The notes beneath the pieces were generated by a model, which had not been told where the DNA came from, did not search any database, and saw nothing but the letters and a program-made list of their open reading frames with translations. From assembly GCF_002159535.1 (NCBI RefSeq), contig NZ_NFIU01000001.1, positions 62,001-126,000 on the forward strand: a stretch of DNA of 64,000 bases, in the 5' to 3' direction. The translations under genes and the position numbers were made by a program. Every line of letters begins with the position of its first letter. The stretch's first letter is position 1. This DNA is from Olsenella sp. An290. GTDB lineage: Bacteria; Actinomycetota; Coriobacteriia; Coriobacteriales; Atopobiaceae. Below are positions 52,248 through 62,300 of the stretch, one piece after another.

Positions 52248-53372
52248 CTAGACGCGCCCGCCCGCGCGACGGCTCCGCAGGGTCTCCAGCGTAAAGCGGA
52301 GCCCGTTGGTGCGCGCGCGGTAGAGCGCCTCGCGAGCGAGGTGCAGGTAGTAGGGGGCGGCCGAGACCTTGGGCTCGCCAAGGCCGCGCGCCCGCGCAAA
52401 GAGGCGCTTGCCCGCCGGGCTGATGGCGGGGCTGCCCATGACGAGGTCCTCGTCAAGCCGCTCCATGGAGCTCCTCACGAGCTCCTGGACGCCCGGGGCG
52501 TCCGGCCCCGCGGCGCCCACGGTGATGAGGGCGTAGGTGACGCCGCGCACGGCGAGGGCCGAGCGCACGCGCTCGTCCTCCACCCCGGCGAGGGCCGCGG
52601 CGTCCATCATGTCGTTCCAGCGCTCGAGCGGGGTGAGCGGCGAGCGCGCGGCGAAGGACTCCGCCTCGTTGAGGTCGCGCTCGCGGTAGCAGTAGCCCGG
52701 CTCGTCCGTGTAGACGATGCGCTCCGTGCGGCAGAGGGTCTCCACCATGAAGGGGTTGTCGGTCCAGCCCGCGCCCGGGACCTCGAGGAAGCGGATGCGC
52801 CTGTCCTGGAGGTAGCCGCGACGGTAGAGCGCCGACCAGATGGCGGGGTGGTGCAGCATGAGCTCGATGCCCTCGCCCACGGGGAAGGGCTGGCGGCGCG
52901 GCCGGACGCGGCCCCGGTACGGGCAGCTCACGCGCTGCGTCCCGCCGCCTTGCGCGGGCAGGATGCGCCAGTAGGGCGCCTTGACCACGTCGACGCCCGC
53001 GGCGCCCCCGTAGCGCGCGGCACAGGACAGGAGACCCTCGATCCAGCGGGGCTCCACCACGTCGTCGGGCTCGACGATGGCGACCCAGGTCCCCCGGGCG
53101 AGCGCGATGCCGCGGTTGCAGGTGGCCCCATAGCCCTCGTTGGCCTTCTCGACCACGATGACGCGCCCGTCGCGGGCCGCGTGGGCGCGCGCGATGGCGG
53201 AGGTCCCGTCCGTCGGGCCGTCGAGCAGGCAGATGACCTCAAGGGCGCGATGGGTCTGCGCCTCGATGCTGCGGAGGCACTCGTCGAGCGTGGCCTCCAC
53301 GTTGTACGCGGGCACGACAACGGAGACGAGGTCGCCCGTCGCGTCCTGGGCAGCTGTGGTGGATTCGCTCAT
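52248..53372 (-). CDS. family 2 glycosyltransferase
   Basis: A 374-residue GT2 enzyme on the minus strand. LVSVVVPAYNVEATLDECLRSI, EVICLLDGPTDGTS, NEGYGATCNRGIALARGTWV and IVEPDDVVEP (DxD) are diagnostic. The C-terminal region contains RRGYLQDRRIRFLEVPGAGWTDNPF, seen in enzymes related to EpsJ-type sugar transfer. It ends 40 bp from the preceding gene and shares an 80-bp divergent promoter region with the next one. Confidence 0.85.
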   Translation of the reverse strand: MSESTTAAQDATGDLVSVVVPAYNVEATLDECLRSIEAQTHRALEVICLLDGPTDGTSAIARAHAARDGRVIVVEKANEGYGATCNRGIALARGTWVAIVEPDDVVEPRWIEGLLSCAARYGGAAGVDVVKAPYWRILPAQGGGTQRVSCPYRGRVRPRRQPFPVGEGIELMLHHPAIWSALYRRGYLQDRRIRFLEVPGAGWTDNPFMVETLCRTERIVYTDEPGYCYRERDLNEAESFAARSPLTPLERWNDMMDAAALAGVEDERVRSALAVRGVTYALITVGAAGPDAPGVQELVRSSMERLDEDLVMGSPAISPAGKRLFARARGLGEPKVSAAPYYLHLAREALYRARTNGLRFTLETLRSRRAGGRV

Positions 53373-53384
53373 GCGCCCCTCCCT

Positions 53385-53413
53385 TTGGGCTTGGTGAGAA
53401 CGTACCCTATACT
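53385..53413 (+). promoter_or_regulatory. divergent promoter region between two glycosyltransferase genes
   Basis: On the + strand TTGGGC (53385-53390), 17-nt spacer, TATACT (53408-53413) is a fair promoter. The overlapping TATAGT on the minus strand (53411-53416) could serve the other gene, without a clear -35. Confidence 0.4.
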
Positions 53414-53452
53414 ATACGGCGCTGGGCGGAGGCTCGAGACAGGGGGGCGGGA

Positions 53453-54445
53453 ATGAGGCGACCGGCAATCGTCATCGTGACGTTCAAGCGGCAGCAGATG
53501 CTCGCCGACCTGCTCGACTCGATCCTCTCCCTCACGGTGGCGCCCTGGCGCGTCGTGGTGGTGGACAACGAGAACTCCCCGCAGACGGCCTCGATCGTGG
53601 AGGGCTTTGCCGCGCGCGCTCGCGCGCTCTGGGGCCCGACGGACGACGACCCCGACGCGGAGGGCGGCACGGAGCGTGCCGTCTACGATCCCATGGCGGA
53701 GAACACGGGCGGCTCGGGCGGCTTTTCCGAGGGCGTGCGCCGCGCCTTCGAGCTGGGCGCGGAGTGGTTCTGGGTCATGGACGATGACGTGGCGGTGGCC
53801 CCGGACGGCCTTGAGGTGCTCGGGCGCTGGTCGCAGGAGGCCGAGGCCGTGATGGGGCAGCGCCGGGACTTTGACGGGGGGCACTTCTTCTGGCAGCATC
53901 GCTTCTGGCCGCGCCTGGCCATCTACAACCCGCTCTCGCGCGACGGCTGGCGTGCGGGCGAGCGCTACAAGCTCTGCAACGCCCTCTGCTTTGAGGGCGG
54001 CTTCTTCAGCCGGCACGTGGTGGAGCGGATCGGCCTGCCCGACGCGCGCTTCTTCATCTATCTGGACGACGCCCTCTACGGGTACCTTGCGAGCAAGGTC
54101 ACGGACGTCTACTACGTCCCGGACTACGTGCTCTCGCGCCGCCGCGAGGTGGCAAACCAGGGAATCGGCTCGGTCCGTCAGCTCAACTCGACCTCTGACA
54201 TGACGCGCTACTACATCACGCGCAACCGCGGCTACCTGGCCCGCTACTTCATGCTCTACGGGGAGTACAGCCCGGTGGGCTTTGCCGTGGGCACGGCGCT
54301 CACCTTTGCCAAGGAGCTCTGCCGCATCCTCGTGGTGGACCGCGCGCACCTCTCCTCGGGCATGCGCCGGCTTGTCGCGGGGCACCGTGACGCGAGGAGG
54401 ATCCTCCACGACCCCTCCTGGGAGCCGATGCCGCCGCTCGCGTAG
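53453..54445 (+). CDS. family 2 glycosyltransferase, galactofuranosyltransferase-like
   Basis: A 330-residue GT2 enzyme starting MRRPAIVIVTFKRQQMLADLLDSI, with VVVVDNENS, ENTGGSGGFSEGVRRAFE and the metal-binding WFWVMDDDVAV. The pattern ENTGGSGGF followed by MDDD is typical of GlfT-like UDP-galactofuranosyl or rhamnosyl transferases. The DAW/ED-type acceptor-base region appears as YLDDALYGYL. Substrate is inferred only from the family. A hydrophobic C-terminal stretch near 270-300 may associate with membrane. Confidence 0.8.
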   Translation: MRRPAIVIVTFKRQQMLADLLDSILSLTVAPWRVVVVDNENSPQTASIVEGFAARARALWGPTDDDPDAEGGTERAVYDPMAENTGGSGGFSEGVRRAFELGAEWFWVMDDDVAVAPDGLEVLGRWSQEAEAVMGQRRDFDGGHFFWQHRFWPRLAIYNPLSRDGWRAGERYKLCNALCFEGGFFSRHVVERIGLPDARFFIYLDDALYGYLASKVTDVYYVPDYVLSRRREVANQGIGSVRQLNSTSDMTRYYITRNRGYLARYFMLYGEYSPVGFAVGTALTFAKELCRILVVDRAHLSSGMRRLVAGHRDARRILHDPSWEPMPPLA

Positions 54446-54544
54446 ACGGCCCGCGGCCCCGTGCTTCGGCCCGCGGCCCGAGGTCCTTCTCGGCCGCGCG
54501 CGGTACAATGGGAGGTCGCCGAACTAGAGGAGAGGGGTTGGCAC

Positions 54545-55882
54545 GTGGCTGAGAAGCGCGACTTCCTGGATGAGCTCATTGACCTGCAGAGTGACTGGCG
54601 GGCCCTTTCCGACCTGCCGAGCTCCATGGTGAGCTCGCTCACCGGTGACGAGGTCAAGGTATTCAATCCGGCGGACTACAAGGAGAAGCCCTTTGCCAAC
54701 TCCAACCGCTGCCTGCGCGGGGCGTCGGGGCGCGCGGACGTGTGCTCGCGGTGCCTGGACGTCTGCCCGGTGAACGCCATCACCATCCACAACCAGTCGG
54801 TGCTGGTGGGGGAGGACTGCCGCAAGTGCGGCCTGTGCGCCGCGGTGTGCCCAACCGAGACCTTCTCCACGCGCCGCCACACCCCGCGCCAGCTCTACGA
54901 CCGGATCGCCCGTGCCGCCTCGGCCTACGAGCAGTGCTACGTCACGTGCACCCGCGCCCTGAAGCGCCTGCCCAAGGACAACGAGATCGTCCTGGCGTGC
55001 GTGGGGGCAATCTCGCGCGACCTCTGGTTCTCCCTCATGGCCGACTATGACAACATCAGCGTGTACCTGCCGCTGGGCATCTGCGACCGCTGCCGCACCA
55101 CGACGGGCGAGCAGGCCTACACCGACGCCATCGCGGAGGCCGAGGAGTGGGCCGACGCCGCCTTGGGCCTTGAGGTCGACCAGGCGGACCTGACCCACGA
55201 GCTCACGCGTGCCTACAAGCGCAGCCAGTTTGTGAGCGGGGCCATCCACTCCGCGGAGCGCCTGGTGAGCCGTACCAACCCGGCGCTCGCCGGCGCCCAG
55301 GCCGTGGCCAAGAAGATCTCCGACCACACCAAGCGCCTCGACCAGCTGCAGCGCGACCTCGAGGCGGCGGTGGGCGGGCGCACCTCCACGAGCCGCCAGC
55401 GCCTGCTCACGCAGGGGCGCAAGCTCATGATGGGCGCGCTCCAGCACGCCGAGGACCTTGCGGACAACGTCAGGCTCGAGGTGCCCGTCTGCGACTCCGC
55501 GCTCTGCACCATGTGCGGGGACTGCGCGCGGGCCTGCACCACCCGCGCGCTCGAGCTTGACCGCGCGGGGCACGTCACGGTGCGCAGCGCCTACTGCGTG
55601 AGCTGCGGCGCCTGTGCGAAGGTCTGCGGGGAGGGCGCCCTTGCCATGGAGCCCATGGACGTGCGCGAGCTCATCGTCCCCGACAAGGCCGCCGAGGAGC
55701 TCGCGCGCAAGAAGGCCGAGGCCAAGGCGCGCGCCGCCGAATACGTGGAGAAGGGCAAGCAGCAGCTGGGTCGCGTGGCGGACGCGCTCGAGAGGCTGGA
55801 CGACGAGGGCGCCGACGCGCCCGGCCCCGCCGCGCGGCCCGCGCGCGAGGAATCCACCACCGCAAAGCCCACACGGAAGTAA
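54545..55882 (+). CDS. 4Fe-4S dicluster-type ferredoxin-like protein of unknown function
   Basis: A 445-residue protein with iron-sulfur modules at both ends. An N-terminal pair (about 57-108) includes CSRCLDVCPVNAI and CRKCGLCAAVCPTETF. A C-terminal pair (about 315-370) includes CTMCGDCARACTTRAL and CVSCGACAKVCGEGAL. The middle holds CDRCRTTTGEQAYTDAIAEAEEWADAALG and a coiled region; a Lys/Ala-rich tail follows. No catalytic domain is recognisable; it could be an electron carrier or a sensor. GTG 54545 with GAGAGGGG upstream; a TACAAT -10-like box lies at 54504. ychF starts 10 bp after it. Confidence 0.75.
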   Translation: MAEKRDFLDELIDLQSDWRALSDLPSSMVSSLTGDEVKVFNPADYKEKPFANSNRCLRGASGRADVCSRCLDVCPVNAITIHNQSVLVGEDCRKCGLCAAVCPTETFSTRRHTPRQLYDRIARAASAYEQCYVTCTRALKRLPKDNEIVLACVGAISRDLWFSLMADYDNISVYLPLGICDRCRTTTGEQAYTDAIAEAEEWADAALGLEVDQADLTHELTRAYKRSQFVSGAIHSAERLVSRTNPALAGAQAVAKKISDHTKRLDQLQRDLEAAVGGRTSTSRQRLLTQGRKLMMGALQHAEDLADNVRLEVPVCDSALCTMCGDCARACTTRALELDRAGHVTVRSAYCVSCGACAKVCGEGALAMEPMDVRELIVPDKAAEELARKKAEAKARAAEYVEKGKQQLGRVADALERLDDEGADAPGPAARPAREESTTAKPTRK

Positions 55883-55892
55883 GGAGAAGAAC

Positions 55893-56969
55893 GTGTCGCT
55901 TTCCATTGGCATCGTGGGCCTGCCCAACGTGGGCAAGTCGACGCTTTTCACCGCGCTCACCAAGAAGGGTGGCCTCGCGGCCAACTACCCCTTCGCCACG
56001 ATCGACCCCAACGTGGGAATTGTGGACGTGCCGGACGAGCGTCTCGGCAAGCTGGCCGAGATCGTGCACCCCGGGCGCATCGTGCCGGCGACGGTCGAGT
56101 TCGTGGACATCGCAGGCCTGGTCAAGGGTGCCAACGAGGGCGAGGGCCTCGGCAACCAGTTTTTGGCCAACATCCGCGAGACGGACGCCATCTGCGAGGT
56201 GGTGCGCTACTTCACCGACCCCAACGTCATGCGCGAGGTGGGTCGCGTGGGCGAGTTCGTGGACCCCGCGGGCGACGCCGACACCATCATGACCGAGCTC
56301 ATCCTCGCGGACATCCAGAGCCTGGAGAAGCAGCTCCCGCGCCTGGAGAAGGACGCCAAGCGCGACAAGGAGCTCGCGGCCAAGGCCGACGTGGCGCGCC
56401 GCCTTCTGGCATGGCTGAACGAGGGCAACCGCGCCGCCACGATGGAGATGACCGACGAGGAGCGCGCCGAGGCCAAGGGCCTCTTCCTTCTCACGATGAA
56501 GCCGATTCTCTACGTGGCCAACGTGGACGAGGACGACCTGGGGGCCGAGCTTGCCCCCATCGACGGCGTGACGCCGATTCCCATCTGCGCCAAGGTCGAG
56601 GCCGAGCTCTCCGAGCTGGACCCCGAGGAGGCGGCCGAGTACCTGGCGGACCTGGGCCTTGAGAAGAGCGGCCTGGAGACGCTCGCGCAGGCGGCCTACC
56701 GCCTGCTGGGCCTCCAGAGCTACTTCACGGCGGGTGAGATGGAGGTCAAGGCCTGGACCGTGCGCATTGGCGCCAAGGCCCCCGAGGCCGCGGGCGTGAT
56801 TCACTCCGACTTCGAGCGCGGCTTCATCAAGGCCGAGGTCGCGAGCTACGAGGACTACGTCGCGCTGGGCGGCGAGGCTGGCTGCAAGAACGCGGGCAAG
56901 CTCCGCATCGAGGGCAAGGACTACGTGGTGCAGGACGGCGACGTCATGCACTTCCGGTTCAACGTGTAG
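55893..56969 (+). CDS. ychF: redox-regulated ATPase YchF (OLA1 family)
   Basis: A 358-residue Obg-family NTPase. The P-loop GLPNVGKST is near residue 8; [32 protein letters not shown] and the G4 motif NVDE (in place of NKxD) explain its ATP preference. A TGS-like C-terminal domain ([26 protein letters not shown]) completes it. GTG start after AAGGAGAAG. Twelve bp separate it from the TIR gene, where base composition changes sharply. Confidence 0.96.
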   Translation: MSLSIGIVGLPNVGKSTLFTALTKKGGLAANYPFATIDPNVGIVDVPDERLGKLAEIVHPGRIVPATVEFVDIAGLVKGANEGEGLGNQFLANIRETDAICEVVRYFTDPNVMREVGRVGEFVDPAGDADTIMTELILADIQSLEKQLPRLEKDAKRDKELAAKADVARRLLAWLNEGNRAATMEMTDEERAEAKGLFLLTMKPILYVANVDEDDLGAELAPIDGVTPIPICAKVEAELSELDPEEAAEYLADLGLEKSGLETLAQAAYRLLGLQSYFTAGEMEVKAWTVRIGAKAPEAAGVIHSDFERGFIKAEVASYEDYVALGGEAGCKNAGKLRIEGKDYVVQDGDVMHFRFNV

Positions 56970-56981
56970 GACGGGGCAACA

Positions 56982-58403
56982 ATGAACCATCTCGTCTTCA
57001 TTAGCCATAGCAGCAGGGATGATGACCTCGCCTTACGAATTTGCGATCGCCTTGAGGCGATGGGAGTTCGCTGCTGGCTCGATCGCAAGGACCTTGATGG
57101 TAACGCACTCGAGGGGGTTGACTATGCGCGCGCCATCGTGCGGGCCATCGACCATTCCTCGATTTTCGTCTCGATTCTCACGGATACCGCCGAACTTTCA
57201 GAGAACGTTAAAAACGAAACCGAGCTCGCTCATCGCAAACGGGCTCAGGGGATGGTCATCCTTCCCTTGCGTCTCTCACAAGAGGATCTTGCCGAGGAGT
57301 TCAGGTACTACTTTTGTCGGACCAACATGTTCGACGGAACTCTTCCACCACTTGAAGAGCGCATCCGCGCCTTTTGCGAGGTTGTGAAGAGCGCGGTCGA
57401 TAACCTCATCGGGTTCGAGCATACTCCCGCGGCCGACCAGGCTCGACTCAAGCTGCTTGACAGGGGAGCTTCCCTTGAGGAACGAGCGATTGTTGATAAC
57501 TTTATTGCACGGACTAGTCCCGTCAGGATAAGCAGAGTGCTGGCGCATTGTGTCAAAGACCTTGACACGCACTACCGGGATATCGTCGATCCCTACGAGC
57601 ATTATCGCTTCTACAACACGTACGAGACCGAAGGCTGTCGGCTTAGGGTGCTTGTCGACACGCTCTATGCGCGCGGAATCTTCTCCATTGCCTTGGGTGA
57701 CGTATACGAGAACGTGAGTTACGCGCTTATCAACAGTGGAAAGATAGCCTACGTTCAGGATGCGCGTCGCTTCCTTGATTGTGCGCTGAGCGTTTACGAG
57801 CACATGATGGACAAAAGCCCAGATAGCGCGGAACGTCTGACTGAGAGCATCATTCTTTGCCAGTGGCTTCTCTCTATCACGCATAAGATTGAGCGAAACT
57901 ACGGCATGAGCGAACAAATTCTCCTGGGTCTTCTTAGGTACGCCGAGGAGCAGCGCGAGGAGCTCGGTTTGCCCTACGCAAAGAGCGTTCTGCTTCCCAA
58001 GCGTGAGCTAGCAATCATCAACGAAGATCGAGAGGCGTTCATCTCGTTGGTGAACGAGATGGGACTTATCGAGGACTCAAAGGAGCTGTTTTACACGTAC
58101 CGTCGTGCCTTTGAGTTCTTCTGCTCGGAGGATGACGAGGAGTGGGCGGATGCCCTGCGCGACCCGATGATTGATGCCTTCAATGCCTGTCGTGACGAGC
58201 TATATGGCGTCTACTATTACGCGATGATGTACAACGTCTATCTCTTCTACGCCCGCTTTGGTCGCGTCGAGGAAGCCGTGAAGCTCTACGACGAGTTGAT
58301 GCCAGAGCTCGAGAATAACCATTTCGAGCGCTATGCGACCCACCTTAAGGCGGCACACAAGCGTTTACTTGCGGGAAGAAAGGTGGCTGGGTATGTCCGA
58401 TAG
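56982..58403 (+). CDS. TIR-domain protein with C-terminal helical repeat region
   Basis: A 473-residue protein. Residues 1-120 are a TIR domain of the bacterial TIR_2 type: LVFISHSSRDDDLALRICDR, GVRCWLDRKDL and SENVKNETELAHRKR, where Glu79 aligns with the NADase catalytic Glu. Residues about 150-473 are mostly helical and TPR-like. Such TIRs cleave NAD+ or make signalling nucleotides in phage defence. The gene is more AT-rich than ychF 12 bp upstream, suggesting acquisition. Only a weak GGGG Shine-Dalgarno is seen. Its last 11 nt overlap the next gene. Confidence 0.85.
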   Translation: MNHLVFISHSSRDDDLALRICDRLEAMGVRCWLDRKDLDGNALEGVDYARAIVRAIDHSSIFVSILTDTAELSENVKNETELAHRKRAQGMVILPLRLSQEDLAEEFRYYFCRTNMFDGTLPPLEERIRAFCEVVKSAVDNLIGFEHTPAADQARLKLLDRGASLEERAIVDNFIARTSPVRISRVLAHCVKDLDTHYRDIVDPYEHYRFYNTYETEGCRLRVLVDTLYARGIFSIALGDVYENVSYALINSGKIAYVQDARRFLDCALSVYEHMMDKSPDSAERLTESIILCQWLLSITHKIERNYGMSEQILLGLLRYAEEQREELGLPYAKSVLLPKRELAIINEDREAFISLVNEMGLIEDSKELFYTYRRAFEFFCSEDDEEWADALRDPMIDAFNACRDELYGVYYYAMMYNVYLFYARFGRVEEAVKLYDELMPELENNHFERYATHLKAAHKRLLAGRKVAGYVR

Positions 58404-59070
58404 CACGCTCGATGGCGCTGTTCTTGCCGACGCCAAGACGCTCTTCTCGTACGAGAGGGTCGACGACAGCCTGGAGCGCAGAGAGATTGCCATCGGCTTT
58501 GGCAACCATAGTGAGTACGTGGCGCGCCGAGCGGCGGAGCTCTATCTAGATGGTTGGGTTCAGAAGGTTCTCTTTACGGGCGGATTTGGTCGCATCACCA
58601 AGGGGATTTGGAATGTGCCCGAGGCGGAACAGTTCGCTCGGATCGCACAGGGACTTGGGGTTCCCGAGCGAGACATCCTGCTCGACGTTACGGCGACGAA
58701 TACGGGAGAGAACATCGCCCACTCAAGGCGGCTGCTTGCTGGGGCGGGGATGACCGGCGTGCGAGCCATTGTGGTTGAGGTCCCTTTTAGGGGGAGAAGA
58801 ACGCGCTCTGCGCTTGAGGTGCAGTGGCCCGAGCTGGATTTCATCATGACCTCTCCGACGCTCTCCTTTGAGGAGTTTGTTGCGGTCTATGGAAATGAGG
58901 GCCCGATAACCGTTGAGGAGTTCTTCTCGGTGCTCGTGGGGGACATCCAGCGTATCGTTGAATATGGACGTCGTGGTTGGCAGACGCCGCAGGACGTTCC
59001 CGCGGACGTGACGGCAGCATTCGAGCGGCTCGTTGAACGCGGCTTTACCTCTCAGATGATTAACGGTTAA
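58393..59070 (+). CDS. YdcF/DUF218 (ElyC/SanA-like) family protein
   Basis: A 225-residue single-domain protein of the DUF218 Rossmann-like fold, with AIGFGNHSEYVARRAAEL, KVLFTGGFGRITKG, EAEQFARIAQGLGVPERDIL and the TNTGENIAHSRRLL motif. It has no transmembrane anchor, unlike SanA/ElyC. YdcF is reported to bind S-adenosylmethionine. ATG 58393 lies inside the last codons of the TIR gene, so the two are translationally coupled and probably work together. It may bind, alter or sense a nucleotide metabolite. This pairing is not one I recognise. Confidence 0.8.
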   Translation: MSDSTLDGAVLADAKTLFSYERVDDSLERREIAIGFGNHSEYVARRAAELYLDGWVQKVLFTGGFGRITKGIWNVPEAEQFARIAQGLGVPERDILLDVTATNTGENIAHSRRLLAGAGMTGVRAIVVEVPFRGRRTRSALEVQWPELDFIMTSPTLSFEEFVAVYGNEGPITVEEFFSVLVGDIQRIVEYGRRGWQTPQDVPADVTAAFERLVERGFTSQMING

Positions 59071-59387
59071 GGCCTCTCTGGTCGGGGCCCCACCTTTCCG
59101 CAGGGCGGGGCAAGCCCGACTCGTACGTCGCGCCATTTTCAACATCCTCTTCCTTTTTCGCGATGGCTAGAATCCTTCAGTCGAGACGCCCATACTGCCT
59201 TGGATAGGCGTTTCGGGGCGCTTGGGCAAGGCGCCGACATTGCGACGGGGGGCGCCCTGGGGCCTCCAGTTGAGTGATGCGGGCCATACGGTGAAGCCGA
59301 ATCTACGCCCGCCGATTATCCCCGCGCCTGCGTGCGTGATGATGTTAGCGTCTTCATCGGATGCCCCTTGAGTATGTGGAGGCGTTT
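59071..59387 (+). other. 317-bp intergenic region before the DUF4062-STAND gene
   Basis: No gene, strong terminator or repeat is evident. A TAGAAT -10-like box lies at 59168-59173 with no good -35. The TIR-YdcF unit and the STAND gene therefore look separately transcribed, although read-through cannot be excluded. Confidence 0.4.
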
Positions 59388-62300
59388 ATGAGCGATTGTG
59401 CCGTTATTGAGCCAGGAGCTCGTCTTCCCAAGATTCCGGCCGACGTCTCAGTATTTGTGTCGAGCACGTTCAGGGATATGCAGGACGAGCGTGACGCACT
59501 GCGGGACCTGGTGCTTCCGGGTCTGCGCGAGACCGTCAGCGAATATGGCGTCGGGGCGGACTTCGTGGACCTTCGCTGGGGAGTGGACACGAGCGACGTC
59601 TCGGAGAGCGAGCAGGATGCCAAGGTTCTCAAGACATGCTTTGAGGAGATAGACCGATGCGAGCCCTTCTTCCTCCTTCTGTTGGGGGATCGTTATGGCT
59701 ACGTCCCCGGCGACGGCGGCCCGAGTGTGACCGGGCGAGAAGTCGAGTACGCTCTCTCGCACGCGAAGGCTGGAAGGCTACTCTTCTGCTTCCGCTCCAT
59801 TGAAAACAAGGGCTCTCTGACTCCTGAGCAGCGAAAGGCATTTCTTGACCCCTCAGGCGAGCAGGCGCTGCAAGCGCTCAAAATGCGCCTTCGTTCAACT
59901 TACCCAGACTCGGTCTTAGACTATCGTGTGCGTATATTGGAAGACGGCTCCTACGATCTTGCTGAGTTCTGCGCGGGTGCGCTCTCCGCACTACGCGAGC
60001 TTGTCCACAAGGAGCTGGGAGAGCCTCCCGCAAGACGGTTTTCTCCGCTTGACGTTGAGCGGGCATACCACAGACGATACGCCCACGAGCTTTCCTCCTC
60101 CTTCGTGGGGCGAGAGGCGATTGTTGCCAATCTGGCCGAGTTCTGCATGAGGAGGGAACCGCGCCTCCTCCTCATCCAGGGAGAGCCGGGCGTGGGAAAG
60201 ACCGCCCTTCTCGCTCGCGTTGCCTGTCAACTTGAGGCGAGCTGTCTCACGGTGCCCGTGTTCTGCGGAATGGGACTAGAGACAGCGGATGACCTTGGCG
60301 TTCTTCGCTACCTCGTCCGCTCGCTCGACGCGGGGGTTGACCTCAATGCCCTTTACCGCATGGACTACCCCTCACTCTGCGAAGCCTTTTCCATTGCCCT
60401 GAGGAATCGAGCAACTGAGGGTCAAGTAGCGGTGATCGTGGACGGGCTCGATCAGCTGCTCTGCTCCGGGCACGAGCCGTTGGGCTGGGTTCCCGACCCG
60501 CTCCCTGAGGGCTGTCGGATTCTATGCACTTCCATTCCCGTGGAGCGCGGCGTAGACGCGGGGCGTGTTGACTGGAGAACGCGGTCCCTGGAGGGGATGA
60601 GCGAGCGCGACGCGAGGCGGGTGGTCACCGCCATCTGCACCGCGAGCCATAAGCCAGAGCTTCCCGAACCGGTCGTTGCGCTCCTTATGGCAAAGGCACT
60701 GCGCTCGGAATTGGCGAGTCCGCTGTACCTCTCCCTAGTGGTGCGGTACCTGCTCACTTTGAGCAAGAGAGACTACGACGAGATCGAGAGGGAGAGGAGC
60801 CTCATGGGCAGCTCCCCCATGCAGGCCCAGATCTCCGTGATGACTTCGCTTCTTGCCGAGCTTCCCGTTGACTGCGAGGGAATGTACGAGGAACTCGTTC
60901 GCAGGATATCAGAGGCAATGAGGCTAAGCGGCTATCCGCAGTTTCTTTTTGCCTTGGCGGCGAGCCGCCATGGCCTGCGCATTGAGGACCTGGCGGGCAC
61001 GCTTGGGAACTCCTTTGACCCTGCGACATTTGCACGTTTTCGCCAGATGCTCCCCGGCAACTTCATTCAGCGCACAAGGATGGAGTGGGACTTCGCGCAC
61101 CAGAGCTTCCGCAGAATGCTTTGGGCTCGTCACCGTGACGAGGTACTCTCGATGAATCGCAACGTGTTGGCACCATACCTATTCCGTCGAGCTTGGTTTG
61201 TCGGAGAGCCTCTTCCCGGATGCGGGGCCCCAGTTTACGCAGCTTCATCTCGAGATGCCTTCATCGACGATGAGGTCATGTATCACCTTTATCTTGCTGA
61301 CGACGCCGGGACGGCAGCTGACTTGCTGTGCAGGAGAGACTTGGTGGAGAGACCGAGCGGTCGGCGGAAAGTGGACGTGTTCCATGATGAGATCGGCTGG
61401 TTGCCAGTTGCCAGGTGCATTCTTGAGGGATTTGCGGACATCTACTCTCTTGAGGCAAAGAAGCCTTTTGAGGACACCTTTGCGTACAAAACAATTTGTG
61501 CGATGCGTGGACGTTCGCCCGAGGACTGGTACATGCTGTGCCTCATGGTTGATCGAACCGGACTCTATTGGTTTCCCCAGACGCATGGAGTCAACCCGGG
61601 GCGCGCCTTGCAACTCTATGAGGTGATGCTGGCAGAGGTTGAGTCGAGTCTGCCGCAGAGCGACACGGGTCTGGCGGTTCGAGCAATGCTCTATTGTGAG
61701 GCTGCGAACATTCTTAACATGAATCCGGAGGCGCTCGGAAGGGATGTTCCTGACCGCCAGCAGAAGACTATTGCGTATGCCGAGAGGGCCCTGCGGCTAT
61801 GGCGAAGCTACGATCAGCATGTCGTGACGGAGCGGCTCGGGGGGTTTGGGGTCAACATTTCCCCGCGCGCCAGCCACACTCTTTCTAGCATGTACCTCGA
61901 GGTGTGCCGCTATGAGGATGCGCTCAGGTGTGCGAAGGACTACCTCACATATACGCTCAACGACGAGAGGCGTGACCAGACGTCTCTTGGGTATCGCATG
62001 GATCTTATCTCGGGGTATTCCGTGGCGTGCGATGCCCTTCTGCGTGCAGGAAGAGGGAAAGAGGCCGCAGGATATCGAGATGAACTGACGAGAATCCTTC
62101 TCGATATTGACGGGGCAGAGCTAACAGACGCGTTTTGCATGTCAAACGTTCAAGCCGGCTGGTATGTGGCCTTTGCAACTAGTGAGACAATTGGAGAATT
62201 GGCAGAAGCGCGAGCGTATGGATACAAATCATTCCAGCTTTTAATGAAAATCCATCGTCTTTGGCCAAACTACCTGGAACCTTCTCAACTGATGCTTCGC

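Noticed and set aside
59361-59387. ATG 59361 as the start of the DUF4062-STAND gene
   Set aside because: No ribosome-binding site precedes it, while GGAGG lies 5 nt before ATG 59388.
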